NCBI GenBank assembly: GCA_003560495.1
Contig: PWLM01000052.1
Span: 1 to 64,000, forward strand
Reading direction: 5' to 3'
Length of the DNA: 64,000 bases
Source: Bacillus sp. (in: firmicutes)
GTDB taxonomy: Bacteria; Bacillota; Bacilli; Bacillales; Salisediminibacteriaceae
Part shown: in pieces, positions 19,015-28,700 of the stretch
Numbering within the stretch: the stretch's first letter is position 1
Layout of the letters: each line of letters begins with the position of its first letter
Translations under genes and position numbers: made by a program
Notes under the pieces: model-generated
Seen by the model: the letters and a program-made list of their open reading frames with translations, nothing else
Told to the model about the DNA's origin: nothing
Database searches by the model: none

Positions 19015-21158
19015 TGATCGGAAAGCGGATTAATGAGCGGTATAAGCTTATACGTCCGGCCGGAGGGGGCGGAATGGCCGACGTTTACCTGGCAAAGGAC
19101 CTTATTCTTGATCGGCTTGTAGCAGTAAAAATGCTTAAATCCCAGTTCTCTGAAGATGAAGAATTTATTCGGAGGTTTCACCGGGAGGCAGAATCTGCAA
19201 GCAGTCTTTTTCATGATAATATAGTATCTATTTTCGATGTCGGGGAAGAAGATGGCCTCTACTATATTGTTATGGAATATGTAGAAGGCCAGACACTTAA
19301 AGAATACGTACAGGAGAACGGTTCACTTGAGGTAAAGGAAGCAGTCAGGATCTTGAGTCAGATTACAGAAGCTGTGAGCCATGCCCACTACCACAATATT
19401 ATTCACCGCGATATAAAACCGCAGAATATACTTATGAGCATAAATGGAACAGCAAAAGTAACGGATTTTGGTATAGCCAGAGCGATAAGCGAAGCTACAA
19501 TTACGCATACAAATTCTGTGCTTGGTTCAGTACATTATCTTTCACCGGAACAGGCGCGCGGTGGAAAAATAACATACAAATCTGACCTTTATGCTCTCGG
19601 AGTTATTTTGTATGAAATGCTCGCAGGAGAAGTTCCGTACAGCGGTGATACAGCTGTGACTATAGCGCTTAAGCATCTTCAGGAACCGTTCCCTAAAATC
19701 AGCGAAGTAAATCCTTCTATCCCGCAAAGCGTAGAAAACATGATTACGAAACTGACGGCCAAAAATCCGGACAATCGGTACGAGAGTGCTGACGAAGTAT
19801 TTGCGGACCTGCAGACGGTTCTCATTCCCGGAAGAATGAATGAAGAACCACTTGATTTTGAAGATGATGACGAAGTAACAAAAGCAGTACCGGTCATTAA
19901 TCCGGAAACTCCTCCGGAAGAGAGTACGATGGTACCTCCCCTTAAAAACAAAAACGCTGTAGAAAAAAAATCTGAAAAACGCCCCTGGATGTGGGGTGTA
20001 CTGGGAGCGGTTTTCCTTATAGGACTTCTGTTTATTGTTTTAGCCGTTGTACCGCGGTTTCTGCATGTTGATGAAGTGGAAGTGCCGAATGTTGCCGGAT
20101 TGACTTCTACAGAAGCTGTGGAAGAATTGGAAGAGCTGGAGCTTGAAGCAGTTCTTCAGGAACGGGAAGATGACAATGTGCCGGTGGATCATGTTATATC
20201 GATCCGTCCTGAAGCGGGAACTTCCGTTAAAATAGGTTCAGAAGTAACATTAATCGTCAGCAGTACAGATCCTGTTACTGGAATGGAAAACGTTCTCGGT
20301 CTGTCCGAAGCAGAAGCAGAAGCAGCTTTAGCCGATTATGCTTCTGTCACAGTTTCTTATCAGGAAACAACGGAGGAACCGGATGATACAGTTATCGAAC
20401 AGCTTCCGCCGCCGGGGGAAAATACCGTACCCGAAGAAACGGAAGTCGAGCTGATCGTCACAGAAAGAGAGGTATTTACTCTCGGTAATCTGTATGGTAT
20501 GACGAGAGAGGAAGTACTGGAAGAACTTAATGATGCACCGTACATTGACCTTGTATTCGAAGAACAATATCATGATTCGATGGATGAAGGCAGAGTATTT
20601 TTTCAGGACCCGGCCCGCGGAACAGAAATTAATGAAAGTATAACTGTTGAAGTGACTTTTTCCCGAGGTCCCGAGGCAGCAGAACCGGATAACGAAGAAG
20701 ATACCGAAGAATCAAATGAAGAAGTAAATAACGAAGAAACGAATGAAGAAACGAATAACGAAGAAGATACCGAAGAAACAAATGAAGAAACGAATAACGA
20801 AGAACAAGAGGTGGAACCGGAACCTTCGCCTGAGGAAACTGAAGAAAATAATAATACAGACACAGATAATAACGAGGAGCAGGAGGGGGCAAGAGCTGAA
20901 GTACCTTTTGCTGTTAACCTTCCTGATTCAGACGATGAAAATTCCGAAAGTTATGCAATTGAAATTCAGGTGGAGGATGCAATTAATCATTCTCCTCAGA
21001 CCGTGATTGAAGAAGAGATTACTGAATCAACACAATTTGCGGTTCCGATGGCTGTGGAACCGGGTGGTTCCGCTTCGCTGATCTTAATTGTGGATGGGGA
21101 GGAATTCGCTGAATCTCCTTACAATTATACGTATGAGGAAGTCCAGCAGTATGAATGA
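19014..21158 (+). CDS. prkC: PASTA-domain serine/threonine protein kinase PrkC
   Basis: Kinase motifs HRDIKPQNIL, DFGIARA; TM segment; PASTA repeats; acidic Asn/Glu/Thr low-complexity stretch then a C-terminal domain. Starts 19011/19014 both possible. Confidence 0.95.
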   Translation: MIGKRINERYKLIRPAGGGGMADVYLAKDLILDRLVAVKMLKSQFSEDEEFIRRFHREAESASSLFHDNIVSIFDVGEEDGLYYIVMEYVEGQTLKEYVQENGSLEVKEAVRILSQITEAVSHAHYHNIIHRDIKPQNILMSINGTAKVTDFGIARAISEATITHTNSVLGSVHYLSPEQARGGKITYKSDLYALGVILYEMLAGEVPYSGDTAVTIALKHLQEPFPKISEVNPSIPQSVENMITKLTAKNPDNRYESADEVFADLQTVLIPGRMNEEPLDFEDDDEVTKAVPVINPETPPEESTMVPPLKNKNAVEKKSEKRPWMWGVLGAVFLIGLLFIVLAVVPRFLHVDEVEVPNVAGLTSTEAVEELEELELEAVLQEREDDNVPVDHVISIRPEAGTSVKIGSEVTLIVSSTDPVTGMENVLGLSEAEAEAALADYASVTVSYQETTEEPDDTVIEQLPPPGENTVPEETEVELIVTEREVFTLGNLYGMTREEVLEELNDAPYIDLVFEEQYHDSMDEGRVFFQDPARGTEINESITVEVTFSRGPEAAEPDNEEDTEESNEEVNNEETNEETNNEEDTEETNEETNNEEQEVEPEPSPEETEENNNTDTDNNEEQEGARAEVPFAVNLPDSDDENSESYAIEIQVEDAINHSPQTVIEEEITESTQFAVPMAVEPGGSASLILIVDGEEFAESPYNYTYEEVQQYE
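20691..20812 (+). repeat. Imperfect tandem repeat (66 bp / 22 aa period) inside prkC
   Basis: aacgaagaagataccgaagaa occurs at 20691 and again at 20757, with closely related sequence following each. Confidence 0.8.
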
Positions 21159-22045
21159 TGGAGGTGCGCATGCCTACAGGCAGAATTGTTAAGGCATTAA
21201 GTGGATTTTACTATGTGGAGAATGAAGACGGAATTTTTCAATGCAGAGCCAGAGGGAACTTTCGAAAAAGAAAAATAACACCGCTTGTAGGAGACTGGGT
21301 GGAGTTTGAAGCGGAAAACAGAACAGATGGCTACGTGTTGGAAGTTAATGCTCGGAAAAACGAACTGATACGCCCGCCGATAGCTAATGTTGATCTGGCA
21401 GTACTAGTTTTTTCAGCCAGGGAACCGGATTTCAGCACCCAACTGCTTGACAAGTTTTTAGTCCATATAGAAGCGAATGGGATAGAAGCTGTCATTTGTC
21501 TTACCAAAACAGATTTGGGAGTCAATGAACAAACACAGACAGAAGCTGAAGTATATGAAGGACTCGGATATAAAGTACTTTATGCTTCACAGGAAAGTAA
21601 GGAGTCCGCTGATGATGTTGCAGAAGCTCTGCAGGGACGCATCTCCGTTTTTGCCGGCCAGTCGGGGGTAGGTAAATCCACGCTGCTCAATGTAATTAAG
21701 CCGGAGCTTCATCTGGAAACAAATCCAATTTCCCGGAGCCTGGGCAGAGGAAAGCATACAACAAGACATGTAGAATTAATAAAGCTGGAGGAAGGAACCT
21801 ACGTAGCAGATACTCCCGGTTTCAGTTCTCTCGACTTCCGGGGTATCGAAGCGGCTTCTCTTTCTCATTTATATCCGGAAATGGCCGCTCTAATAAATGA
21901 CTGCCGTTTCCGGGCGTGTACGCACTTGAAAGAGCCGGGGTGCGCTGTGAAACAGGCTGTGGAGGATGGCAGTATTGCGCATTTCCGCTATGAAAGCTAC
22001 AAACAGTTTCATGATGAAATTCAATCCCAAAAACGGAGGTACTGA
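21155..22045 (+). CDS. rsgA: Ribosome small subunit-dependent GTPase A
   Basis: Circularly permuted GTPase: [30 protein letters not shown]-terminal Cys-rich zinc motif. Confidence 0.96.
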   Translation: MMEVRMPTGRIVKALSGFYYVENEDGIFQCRARGNFRKRKITPLVGDWVEFEAENRTDGYVLEVNARKNELIRPPIANVDLAVLVFSAREPDFSTQLLDKFLVHIEANGIEAVICLTKTDLGVNEQTQTEAEVYEGLGYKVLYASQESKESADDVAEALQGRISVFAGQSGVGKSTLLNVIKPELHLETNPISRSLGRGKHTTRHVELIKLEEGTYVADTPGFSSLDFRGIEAASLSHLYPEMAALINDCRFRACTHLKEPGCAVKQAVEDGSIAHFRYESYKQFHDEIQSQKRRY

Positions 22046-22049
22046 AGTA

Positions 22050-22700
22050 ATGACTTTAAAAATAGCCCCTTCAATTTTATCGGCAGATTTTAGTGCACTT
22101 GGATCAGAAATTAAAGAAGTGGATGCAGGAGGCGCCGACTATATTCATATAGACGTAATGGATGGTCACTTTGTGCCGAACATTACGATTGGACCTCTCA
22201 TCGTAAAAGCAGTCCGTCCGCACACAAAGCTCCCGCTTGACGTTCATCTTATGATTGAAAACCCGGAGTTATACATTCGGGAGTTTGCAGAGGCTGGAGC
22301 CGATATTATTTCTGTACATGCAGAAGCGTGTCCTCACCTTCACCGGACCATTCAGCTGATTAAAAAAGAAGGAATTAAAGCTGGAGTTGTCATCAATCCA
22401 GGTACACCAGTAAGTATGATAGAGCACGTTATTCAGGATGTTGATCTGGTCCTGCTTATGACTGTTAATCCCGGCTTTGGCGGTCAGGCATTTATTGAAA
22501 GCGTACTGCCTAAAATTGAATACGTACGCCGTCTGGCAGGGCCCGGTAAAGATGTAGAGGTGGATGGCGGTGTGAATGCCGAAACAGCTGCATTATGCAT
22601 AGAAGCAGGAGCGAATGTTCTCGTAGCCGGCTCGGCGGTATTCGGAAATGCGGATCGTGCAGCAGCTGTTGAACAAATACGGGAAGCCTGTAAACTTTAA
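22050..22700 (+). CDS. rpe: Ribulose-phosphate 3-epimerase
   Basis: [55 protein letters not shown]. Confidence 0.97.
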   Translation: MTLKIAPSILSADFSALGSEIKEVDAGGADYIHIDVMDGHFVPNITIGPLIVKAVRPHTKLPLDVHLMIENPELYIREFAEAGADIISVHAEACPHLHRTIQLIKKEGIKAGVVINPGTPVSMIEHVIQDVDLVLLMTVNPGFGGQAFIESVLPKIEYVRRLAGPGKDVEVDGGVNAETAALCIEAGANVLVAGSAVFGNADRAAAVEQIREACKL

Positions 22701-22710
22701 ATTAAATACC

Positions 22711-22800
22711 ACGGGGGAGTCTTGGGAAGGACTGAGAGGGGACTGAACGTTCCGACCCTTAGAACCTGTAAGCTGATACTTACGAAGGGATGTGGAGTAA
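22711..22800 (+). promoter_or_regulatory. TPP riboswitch (THI element)
   Basis: cgggggagtcttgggaaggaCTGAGAGGggactgaacgttccGACCCTTagAACCTGtaagctgatacttacgaaGGGAtgtgg matches the core Thi-box; followed by a terminator and thiT. Confidence 0.9.
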
Positions 22801-22809
22801 AGGTGCTGT

Positions 22810-22846
22810 ATACACGGCTGTCTCCCGGACAGCCGTGTATTTTTGT
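22810..22846 (+). terminator. Riboswitch-associated intrinsic terminator
   Basis: atacacggctgtc-tcccg-gacagccgtgtat followed by ttttgtt. Confidence 0.85.
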
Positions 22847-22847
22847 T

Positions 22848-22938
22848 AGGCTCTGTAATGTTCATTGTTGATGACAAGAAGAAAAAAGAACCGCAGACAC
22901 CCTGATGTTAACACGGTGCTTAAACAGAGTTTTTTATT
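22848..22938. repeat. Short TIR-type intergenic element, copy A
   Basis: Left end aggctctgtaatgttcattgttgatgac; right end gatgttaacacggtgcttaaacagagtt, imperfectly complementary; shares agaaccgcagaca...cacggtgctt with copy C and part of copy B. Confidence 0.45.
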
Positions 22939-23141
22939 TTAAAAATGCCCCGGGAAATTATGTGAAGCTGAAAAAAGAAATGAGACCGCTCAGCAATGAG
23001 TGATTTTTCAGTTCCTGCGGTTCTTCTAAGACCGAAAGAAGCGAAGTCCGAAGTAATAAATCAAAAGTTAAATCAAACTGAACTGTTCAAAGTTGACAGC
23101 ACGAGTGAATCGTTTGAGCTGAAAAGAAGGGGGAAAAGAAA

Positions 23142-23690
23142 TTGAACAGGATGAAGCTGATTGTGATGATGGAAATTGCTCTTATGACAGGCCTTGCAGT
23201 CGTACTCGATTTTTTAACATTGTTTCGTATGCCTTATGGAGGATCAGTCACTCTCGCTATGCTGCCTATTTTAATTATTGCTTATAGAAGAGGAGTTGGA
23301 GCCGGGGTGATGACAGGTTTGCTCTTCGGTCTTGCAAACCTTATGTTCGGGCCGTACATTGTCCATTGGATTCAGGCACTGCTTGAATATCCAGTCGCTT
23401 TTGCTGCTGCAGGACTCGCCGGGCTATTCCAATTCGACAGAAATACTTCATTAAAGAAAAAAATTATTTATTTAAGTGCGGGGATTTTACTGGCGGTAAT
23501 TCTGCGTTTTGCGGCACACTTTACCGCCGGTGTTATATGGTTCGGTGAATTCGCCCCAGAAGGGACTCCTGTAGTTCTATATTCATTCATATACAACTTA
23601 AGTTATCTTGGTCCAACATTCATACTGCTGCTAATTATCATGTTACTGATTGCCAGAACAGGAAAACAGCTGTTACACCCAGCACATTAA
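23142..23690 (+). CDS. thiT: Energy-coupled thiamine transporter S component ThiT
   Basis: ALMTGLAVVLDFLTLFRMPYGGSVTLAMLPILIIAYRRG, FGPYIVHWIQALLEYPVAFAAAGLAGLF; TPP riboswitch upstream; TTG start. Confidence 0.93.
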   Translation: MNRMKLIVMMEIALMTGLAVVLDFLTLFRMPYGGSVTLAMLPILIIAYRRGVGAGVMTGLLFGLANLMFGPYIVHWIQALLEYPVAFAAAGLAGLFQFDRNTSLKKKIIYLSAGILLAVILRFAAHFTAGVIWFGEFAPEGTPVVLYSFIYNLSYLGPTFILLLIIMLLIARTGKQLLHPAH

Positions 23691-23703
23691 AAGGAGAAAT
23701 TTA

Positions 23704-24348
23704 ATGAAATATATAATTTATGGGGGCGGCCCCTCAGTCCTTATCCCAACTACGGAAGATATTATCCACAGGCATGGAAAATATATCAAGTGGATTGGAG
23801 TAGACCGGGGGGCATTTATTCTGGCAGAAGCCGGAATTTCAATGGAAAAAGCAGTTGGAGATTTCGATTCTGTTTCCCCCGGGGAATGGGAGAAGATAAA
23901 AACGGCGGTGCAATTACCAGATATTTTCCCGCCTGAAAAAAATGAAACAGACCTTGAACTGGCCGTATCCTTTGCAGAAAAGCAAAAGCCGGAACAAATT
24001 GTACTTGTAGGAGGTACCGGAGGACGGCTGGATCATTTTTTATCCGCAGTGCATTTAATGGAGATGAGCGGAAGCTCTTTGACGATAGAAGATAAAGTCA
24101 ATCGCATGTTTTCCCTGGAAGCCGGCCGGCATTGCGTAAGCCGCTCTTCCTTTCCCTATGTATCTTTTCTTCCTGCTACAGAAACAGTAGAGGACCTTAC
24201 GTTGAAAGGTTTCCGGTATGATCTGACCAACAAGAACCTCACGAAAAAATCAACCCTCTGTATCAGTAATGAATGGAAATATACTGAAGCAGAAGTTTAT
24301 TTTCGGACGGGCAGGCTGTTGATGATCGAAAGCAGGGATATGTATTAA
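23704..24348 (+). CDS. thiN: Thiamine diphosphokinase
   Basis: GVDRGAFILAEAGI, AVGDFDSVS, PPEKNETDLELA, GGTGGRLDHFL. Confidence 0.93.
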   Translation: MKYIIYGGGPSVLIPTTEDIIHRHGKYIKWIGVDRGAFILAEAGISMEKAVGDFDSVSPGEWEKIKTAVQLPDIFPPEKNETDLELAVSFAEKQKPEQIVLVGGTGGRLDHFLSAVHLMEMSGSSLTIEDKVNRMFSLEAGRHCVSRSSFPYVSFLPATETVEDLTLKGFRYDLTNKNLTKKSTLCISNEWKYTEAEVYFRTGRLLMIESRDMY

Positions 24349-24479
24349 TGAACTTTCCAGTGGATTCTTGAAGCTTTATGTTAGCAGGAGGGACCCTGCC
24401 GTTGTTTTTCTTCGCCGCAACCAGCTCCCCCTCAGCTCCAGCCTGAGAGTGTGAAGGGGCTCTGACTTTATTAATGTAA

Positions 24480-24516
24480 ATAAAAAAGCTGCTCCCCTCT
24501 GAATGGGAGCAGCTTA
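24480..24516 (-). terminator. rpmB terminator
   Basis: Minus strand aagctgctccc-attcagag-gggagcagcttttttattt. Confidence 0.85.
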
Positions 24517-24521
24517 ATTTA

Positions 24522-24710
24522 TTATACCCGCTGAACTTTGCCGGATTTAAGTGCGCGTGCAGAAACATAAACACGCTTAGGCTTACCGTCCACCATAATT
24601 CGTACTTTCTGAACGTTGGCGCCCCATCGGCGTTTGTTAGCATTCATAGCGTGGGAACGTTTATTTCCAGTTGCCGGCCCACGGCCAGTAATTACACAAC
24701 GACGTGCCAT
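24522..24710 (-). CDS. rpmB: 50S ribosomal protein L28
   Basis: [38 protein letters not shown]. Confidence 0.98.
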   Translation of the reverse strand: MARRCVITGRGPATGNKRSHAMNANKRRWGANVQKVRIMVDGKPKRVYVSARALKSGKVQRV

Positions 24711-24944
24711 GCATATCCCTCCTTCTTACAATCAGCATAACTCATACTTGAATATTGTAGCATCACCATTTTTTAAATTCAAGGGATAATTTCAAGTTAA
24801 AAACCTTGACACTTATCATCGCAATTTACGCAGGGGTGTGCTATTCTCAATATCGGGCTGTCAGGGGAACTTTCCAATTCATTCTAACTGTAGTAAAATA
24901 ACCTTAGCCATTCAGTAAAAATACCTCGGAGGAGGCAGTTTTTT

Positions 24945-25304
24945 ATGACCATTGAAATGAACACAAAGTATGGAAATATTGACGTATCGAAGGAAGTAGT
25001 TGCTGTGATCGCCGGCGGAGCGGCTGTAGACTGTTATGGCATCGTAGGGATGGCTTCACAAAAACAATTGAAAGATGGCATAACCGATCTTCTCGGCAGA
25101 GAAAACATGGCCAGAGGAGTCGTCATACGCGAGGAGAACGATAAAGTTAACATTGATATGTATATAATCGTAAGCTATGGCACAAAAATTTCAGAAGTAG
25201 CCTACAACGTTCAGCAGAAAGTAAAATACCAGCTGGAACAGATGCTCGGCTTAAAAGTAACTTCTGTAAACATTTTTATTTCGGGCGTCCGGGTAACAAA
25301 TTAG
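24945..25304 (+). CDS. Asp23/Gls24 family envelope stress response protein (YloU)
   Basis: GNIDVSKEVVAVIAGGAAVDCYGIVGMASQ...VNIFISGVRV. Confidence 0.93.
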   Translation: MTIEMNTKYGNIDVSKEVVAVIAGGAAVDCYGIVGMASQKQLKDGITDLLGRENMARGVVIREENDKVNIDMYIIVSYGTKISEVAYNVQQKVKYQLEQMLGLKVTSVNIFISGVRVTN

Positions 25305-25325
25305 TTTATGCTAGGAGGAACACAT

Positions 25326-26990
25326 GTGGCTGTTCAAAAGATAGATGGAAAAAAGCTTTCGCAGATGCTGCTCGAGGGGGCTGCAAACCTTTCGAACAAT
25401 TCTAAAAAAATTGATGCGTTAAACGTTTTTCCTGTACCTGACGGAGATACAGGAACAAACATGAATTTAACTATGACTTCCGGAGTTAAAGAAGTCAAAG
25501 GGAACGAAAAAGCACACGCAGGTAAAGTGGCGGGATATTTCGCCAAAGGTCTCCTTATGGGAGCAAGAGGTAATTCAGGGGTAATACTATCACAGTTATT
25601 CCGGGGCTTTTCAAAAAGCATTGAGAAACAGCCTGAGCTTCAGCCGTCACACATTGCAGATGCACTGAAACAAGGCGTGGATATGGCCTATCGTGCCGTT
25701 ATGAAACCGGTAGAAGGAACGATACTTACTGTAGCTAAAGACGCAGCAGAAGCTGCTGCAGCAGAAGCTGCTGCTGGTACAGACTGTATTTCCCTTCTTG
25801 AAAAAGTCGTGTCAGAAGCAGATGCATCACTTGAAAGAACTCCCGATCTTCTGCCTGTTTTAAAGGAAGTGGGTGTTGTGGATTCAGGAGGACAGGGTCT
25901 GCTTACTATTTATGAAGGTTTTTTGGCAGCCTTAAAAGGTGAAAAGATCGAAATCTCTTCCAATGCGGAAACACCATCCATGGAGGAACTTGTCAAGTTT
26001 GAGCATCATCAGTCAGCTCAGAGCCATATGGCTACAGAAGATATTGAATTTGGATACTGTACGGAAGTCATGGTGAAATTCGAGGAAAGCAAACTGAACG
26101 AACATCCGTATAACGAGGATACTTTCCGTAATCAGCTGGACAAATATGGTGATTCCCTGCTGGTCGTATCTGATGAAGATCTTTTGAAAATACATATTCA
26201 CGTAGAGTACCCGGGATCTGTAATAAATGAAGCTCAAAAATTCGGGTCGCTTGTGAATATTAAAGTAGAAAATATGCGGGAGCAGCATACTTCGATTTTA
26301 AATAAGGAAGAGACGGCTCCTGTGTCAGAACCGGATAAATTCGCTGTTATTACTGTAGGTATGGGTACTGGAATCCGTGAATTGTTTGAAGGCCTTGGGG
26401 TAAAGAAAGTAATCGAGGGCGGACAGACGATGAACCCTTCCACAGAAGATTTTGTTAAAGCCATCGAGGAAGTGAATGCTGAAAATATTATACTTCTTCC
26501 TAATAACAGTAATATCGTGATGGCTGCAGAACAGGCGGCCGAAGTAGCAGAAGCTCAAGTAAAAGTAGTTCCTTCCAAATCGGTGCCGCAGGGACTGGCG
26601 GCTATGCTGGCTTTTAATGAAGAACAGCAGCTTTCCGAAAACGCTGAGTCGATGTCTGAAGCGCTGACGTTCGTTAAAACAGGGGAAGTTACTTATGCAG
26701 TAAGGGATACGAGTCTGAACGGAGTTTCCATTAATGAAGGAGATTTTATGGGGATTTCAGAAAAGAATATTGTATCCAATGGAGCGGACGTAAAAGAAGT
26801 AGCTGAAAAACTCGTTGATTATCTTGTAGATGAAGAAAGCGAAATAGTAACTGTTATTTATGGGGAAGACCGCACTTCTTCGGATGCGGAAGACTTGAAA
26901 CAATACATTGAGTCTGAGCATGCAGAGGTGGAAGTAGAAGTACATGCCGGAGATCAACCGCTGTATTCCTATATTTTATCCGTCGAGTAA
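25326..26990 (+). CDS. fakA: DAK2 domain-containing fatty acid kinase catalytic subunit FakA-like (YloV)
   Basis: LNVFPVPDGDTGTNMNLTM, MGARGNSGVILSQLFRGF, DSGGQGL; GTG start after aggaggaa. Confidence 0.92.
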   Translation: MAVQKIDGKKLSQMLLEGAANLSNNSKKIDALNVFPVPDGDTGTNMNLTMTSGVKEVKGNEKAHAGKVAGYFAKGLLMGARGNSGVILSQLFRGFSKSIEKQPELQPSHIADALKQGVDMAYRAVMKPVEGTILTVAKDAAEAAAAEAAAGTDCISLLEKVVSEADASLERTPDLLPVLKEVGVVDSGGQGLLTIYEGFLAALKGEKIEISSNAETPSMEELVKFEHHQSAQSHMATEDIEFGYCTEVMVKFEESKLNEHPYNEDTFRNQLDKYGDSLLVVSDEDLLKIHIHVEYPGSVINEAQKFGSLVNIKVENMREQHTSILNKEETAPVSEPDKFAVITVGMGTGIRELFEGLGVKKVIEGGQTMNPSTEDFVKAIEEVNAENIILLPNNSNIVMAAEQAAEVAEAQVKVVPSKSVPQGLAAMLAFNEEQQLSENAESMSEALTFVKTGEVTYAVRDTSLNGVSINEGDFMGISEKNIVSNGADVKEVAEKLVDYLVDEESEIVTVIYGEDRTSSDAEDLKQYIESEHAEVEVEVHAGDQPLYSYILSVE

Positions 26991-27013
26991 CGGAAGCAAA
27001 GGGGCTGGGGAAA

Positions 27014-27874
27014 ATGAGAAAAGTAACAATTGTCACGGATTCGACAGCGGATATTCCTGTAACAATGACAGAGGAGCTTAATATTCATGTGGTACCGCTG
27101 AATGTGCATTTCGGAGAGGAAACATATGAAGATGGAGTTGATCTGAGTGCTGAGGAATTTTATAAGAAGCTGAGAGAATCACGGGATATTCCTACTACCT
27201 CCCAGCCTTCACCGGCACGTTTTGAAGAAGTTTACCGTAATCTTTACGAAGAAACAGGTACGGAAATTATTTCTATTCATCTATCTGCGAAAATGAGCGG
27301 GACCTTTCAGTCTGCTCATATTGCTCAGCAGTCGCTGGAGGAAGAGATACCTGTAGAAGTAGTGGATTCAAAAAGAGCTTCCTATGCTATTGGTGTAATC
27401 GTAGTGGAAGCTGCCCAGTTGGCCGAACAGGGGGCTTCCAAAGCGGAAGTGATGGACAGAATTAATGAAATGCTGGAAGAAGCGAATGTTTATTTTATGG
27501 TGGACACCCTTGAGTATCTCCAAAAAAATGGCCGCATCGGCAAAGCTTCTGCCCTGGTAGGGTCACTGCTTAAAATCAAGCCGATACTTTCCCTTACGAA
27601 AGAAGGAGAGGTTTATCCTTTTGAAAAAGTAAGAGGGCAGAAAAAAGCAATTCAGAAAATATTAGCTGAAATGACGAAGAATTATAATGGAAAACCGCTG
27701 CATGTAGGTATCTCCCACGCAGAAGCAGAAGGGGATGCAGAATTAATCATGGAGCAGGTTAAAGAGCAGTTCGAAGTGGAACAGGAAGTAATAACTAATA
27801 TCGGTCCTGTAATCGGAGCGCATGTTGGGCCGGGAACTGTAGCTGTCAGCGTTACTCCTGTCAGAAGAAAATAG
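27014..27874 (+). CDS. DegV family protein (fatty-acid binding)
   Basis: VTIVTDSTADIP, SIHLSAKMSGTFQSA, YLQKNGRIGKASALVGSLLKIKPIL, GPVIGAHVGPGTVAV. Confidence 0.94.
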   Translation: MRKVTIVTDSTADIPVTMTEELNIHVVPLNVHFGEETYEDGVDLSAEEFYKKLRESRDIPTTSQPSPARFEEVYRNLYEETGTEIISIHLSAKMSGTFQSAHIAQQSLEEEIPVEVVDSKRASYAIGVIVVEAAQLAEQGASKAEVMDRINEMLEEANVYFMVDTLEYLQKNGRIGKASALVGSLLKIKPILSLTKEGEVYPFEKVRGQKKAIQKILAEMTKNYNGKPLHVGISHAEAEGDAELIMEQVKEQFEVEQEVITNIGPVIGAHVGPGTVAVSVTPVRRK

Positions 27875-28023
27875 AAAAACAGAACGGGCGCACAACATGT
27901 ACAAAAAGCCGGCAGTTACTTTCTCTGCCGGCAATTATCCACACAGGACTTTAAGATCGTTTTTTTTAAGAGTATTACAGTAATGACAGCGCTTACAAAA
28001 AAGATTTGTGCAGGAGGCATAAA

Positions 28024-28686
28024 ATGAAATACAGAAGTGTATTTGACATTATTGGACCGGTAATGATCGGGCCTTCAAGTTCCCACACAGCAGGAGCTGC
28101 CCGAATCGGTCTGGTCGCACGGCAGTTATTTCGGGAGCAGCCCGAAAAGGTATCATTTCACCTGTACGGATCATTTGCTAAAACGTATCAGGGCCATGGG
28201 ACTGATGTAGCTCTCATAGGTGGAATTCTTGGTTTTGATACTAGTGATCCACGACTTACGAATGCGGTGGAAGAAGCTCAGAAAAATGAGCTGGCCTTTG
28301 AATTTATTATAGAAAACGAAGTAAGCCACCATCCAAATACCGTGAAAATTGTTATGGAGAAAAATGGGAGAAGTATGTCACTTATGGGAATATCAATAGG
28401 TGGAGGAAAAGTGGAAATTAAAGAGTTAAATGGTTTTGAACTAAATCTCAGCGGAAACCATCCGGCAATTTTAGTCGTTCATGAAGATAAATACGGTGCG
28501 ATTGCTTCTGTAGCTGCTGTGCTGGCAGGGAAAAAAATCAATATCGGTCACATGGAAGTTTCCCGTAAAGAAGAGGGAAAGGATGCTCTGATGGTAATTG
28601 AAGTGGACCAGAACGTTGAGCCGGAAACACTTGAAGAAATTTCGGCTCTTGATCATATTACTCAGGTAACTAAAGTTCATGAGTAA
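28024..28686 (+). CDS. sdaAB: L-serine ammonia-lyase, iron-sulfur-dependent, beta subunit
   Basis: MKYRSVFDIIGPVMIGPSSSHTAGAARIG; ACT-like C-terminus. Confidence 0.95.
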   Translation: MKYRSVFDIIGPVMIGPSSSHTAGAARIGLVARQLFREQPEKVSFHLYGSFAKTYQGHGTDVALIGGILGFDTSDPRLTNAVEEAQKNELAFEFIIENEVSHHPNTVKIVMEKNGRSMSLMGISIGGGKVEIKELNGFELNLSGNHPAILVVHEDKYGAIASVAAVLAGKKINIGHMEVSRKEEGKDALMVIEVDQNVEPETLEEISALDHITQVTKVHE

Positions 28687-28700
28687 TGGAGGGAAAATAA

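Noticed and set aside
20603-21006. ORFs on both strands within the prkC low-complexity region (e.g. 20743-21006 + Lys/Arg-rich; 20603-20863 - Ser-rich)
   Set aside because: Artefacts of the GAA/AAC-rich tandem repeat read in other frames.
27905-27935. Hairpin gccggcag-ttactttct-ctgccggc after degV as a terminator
   Set aside because: Good stem but no downstream T tract; left uncalled.
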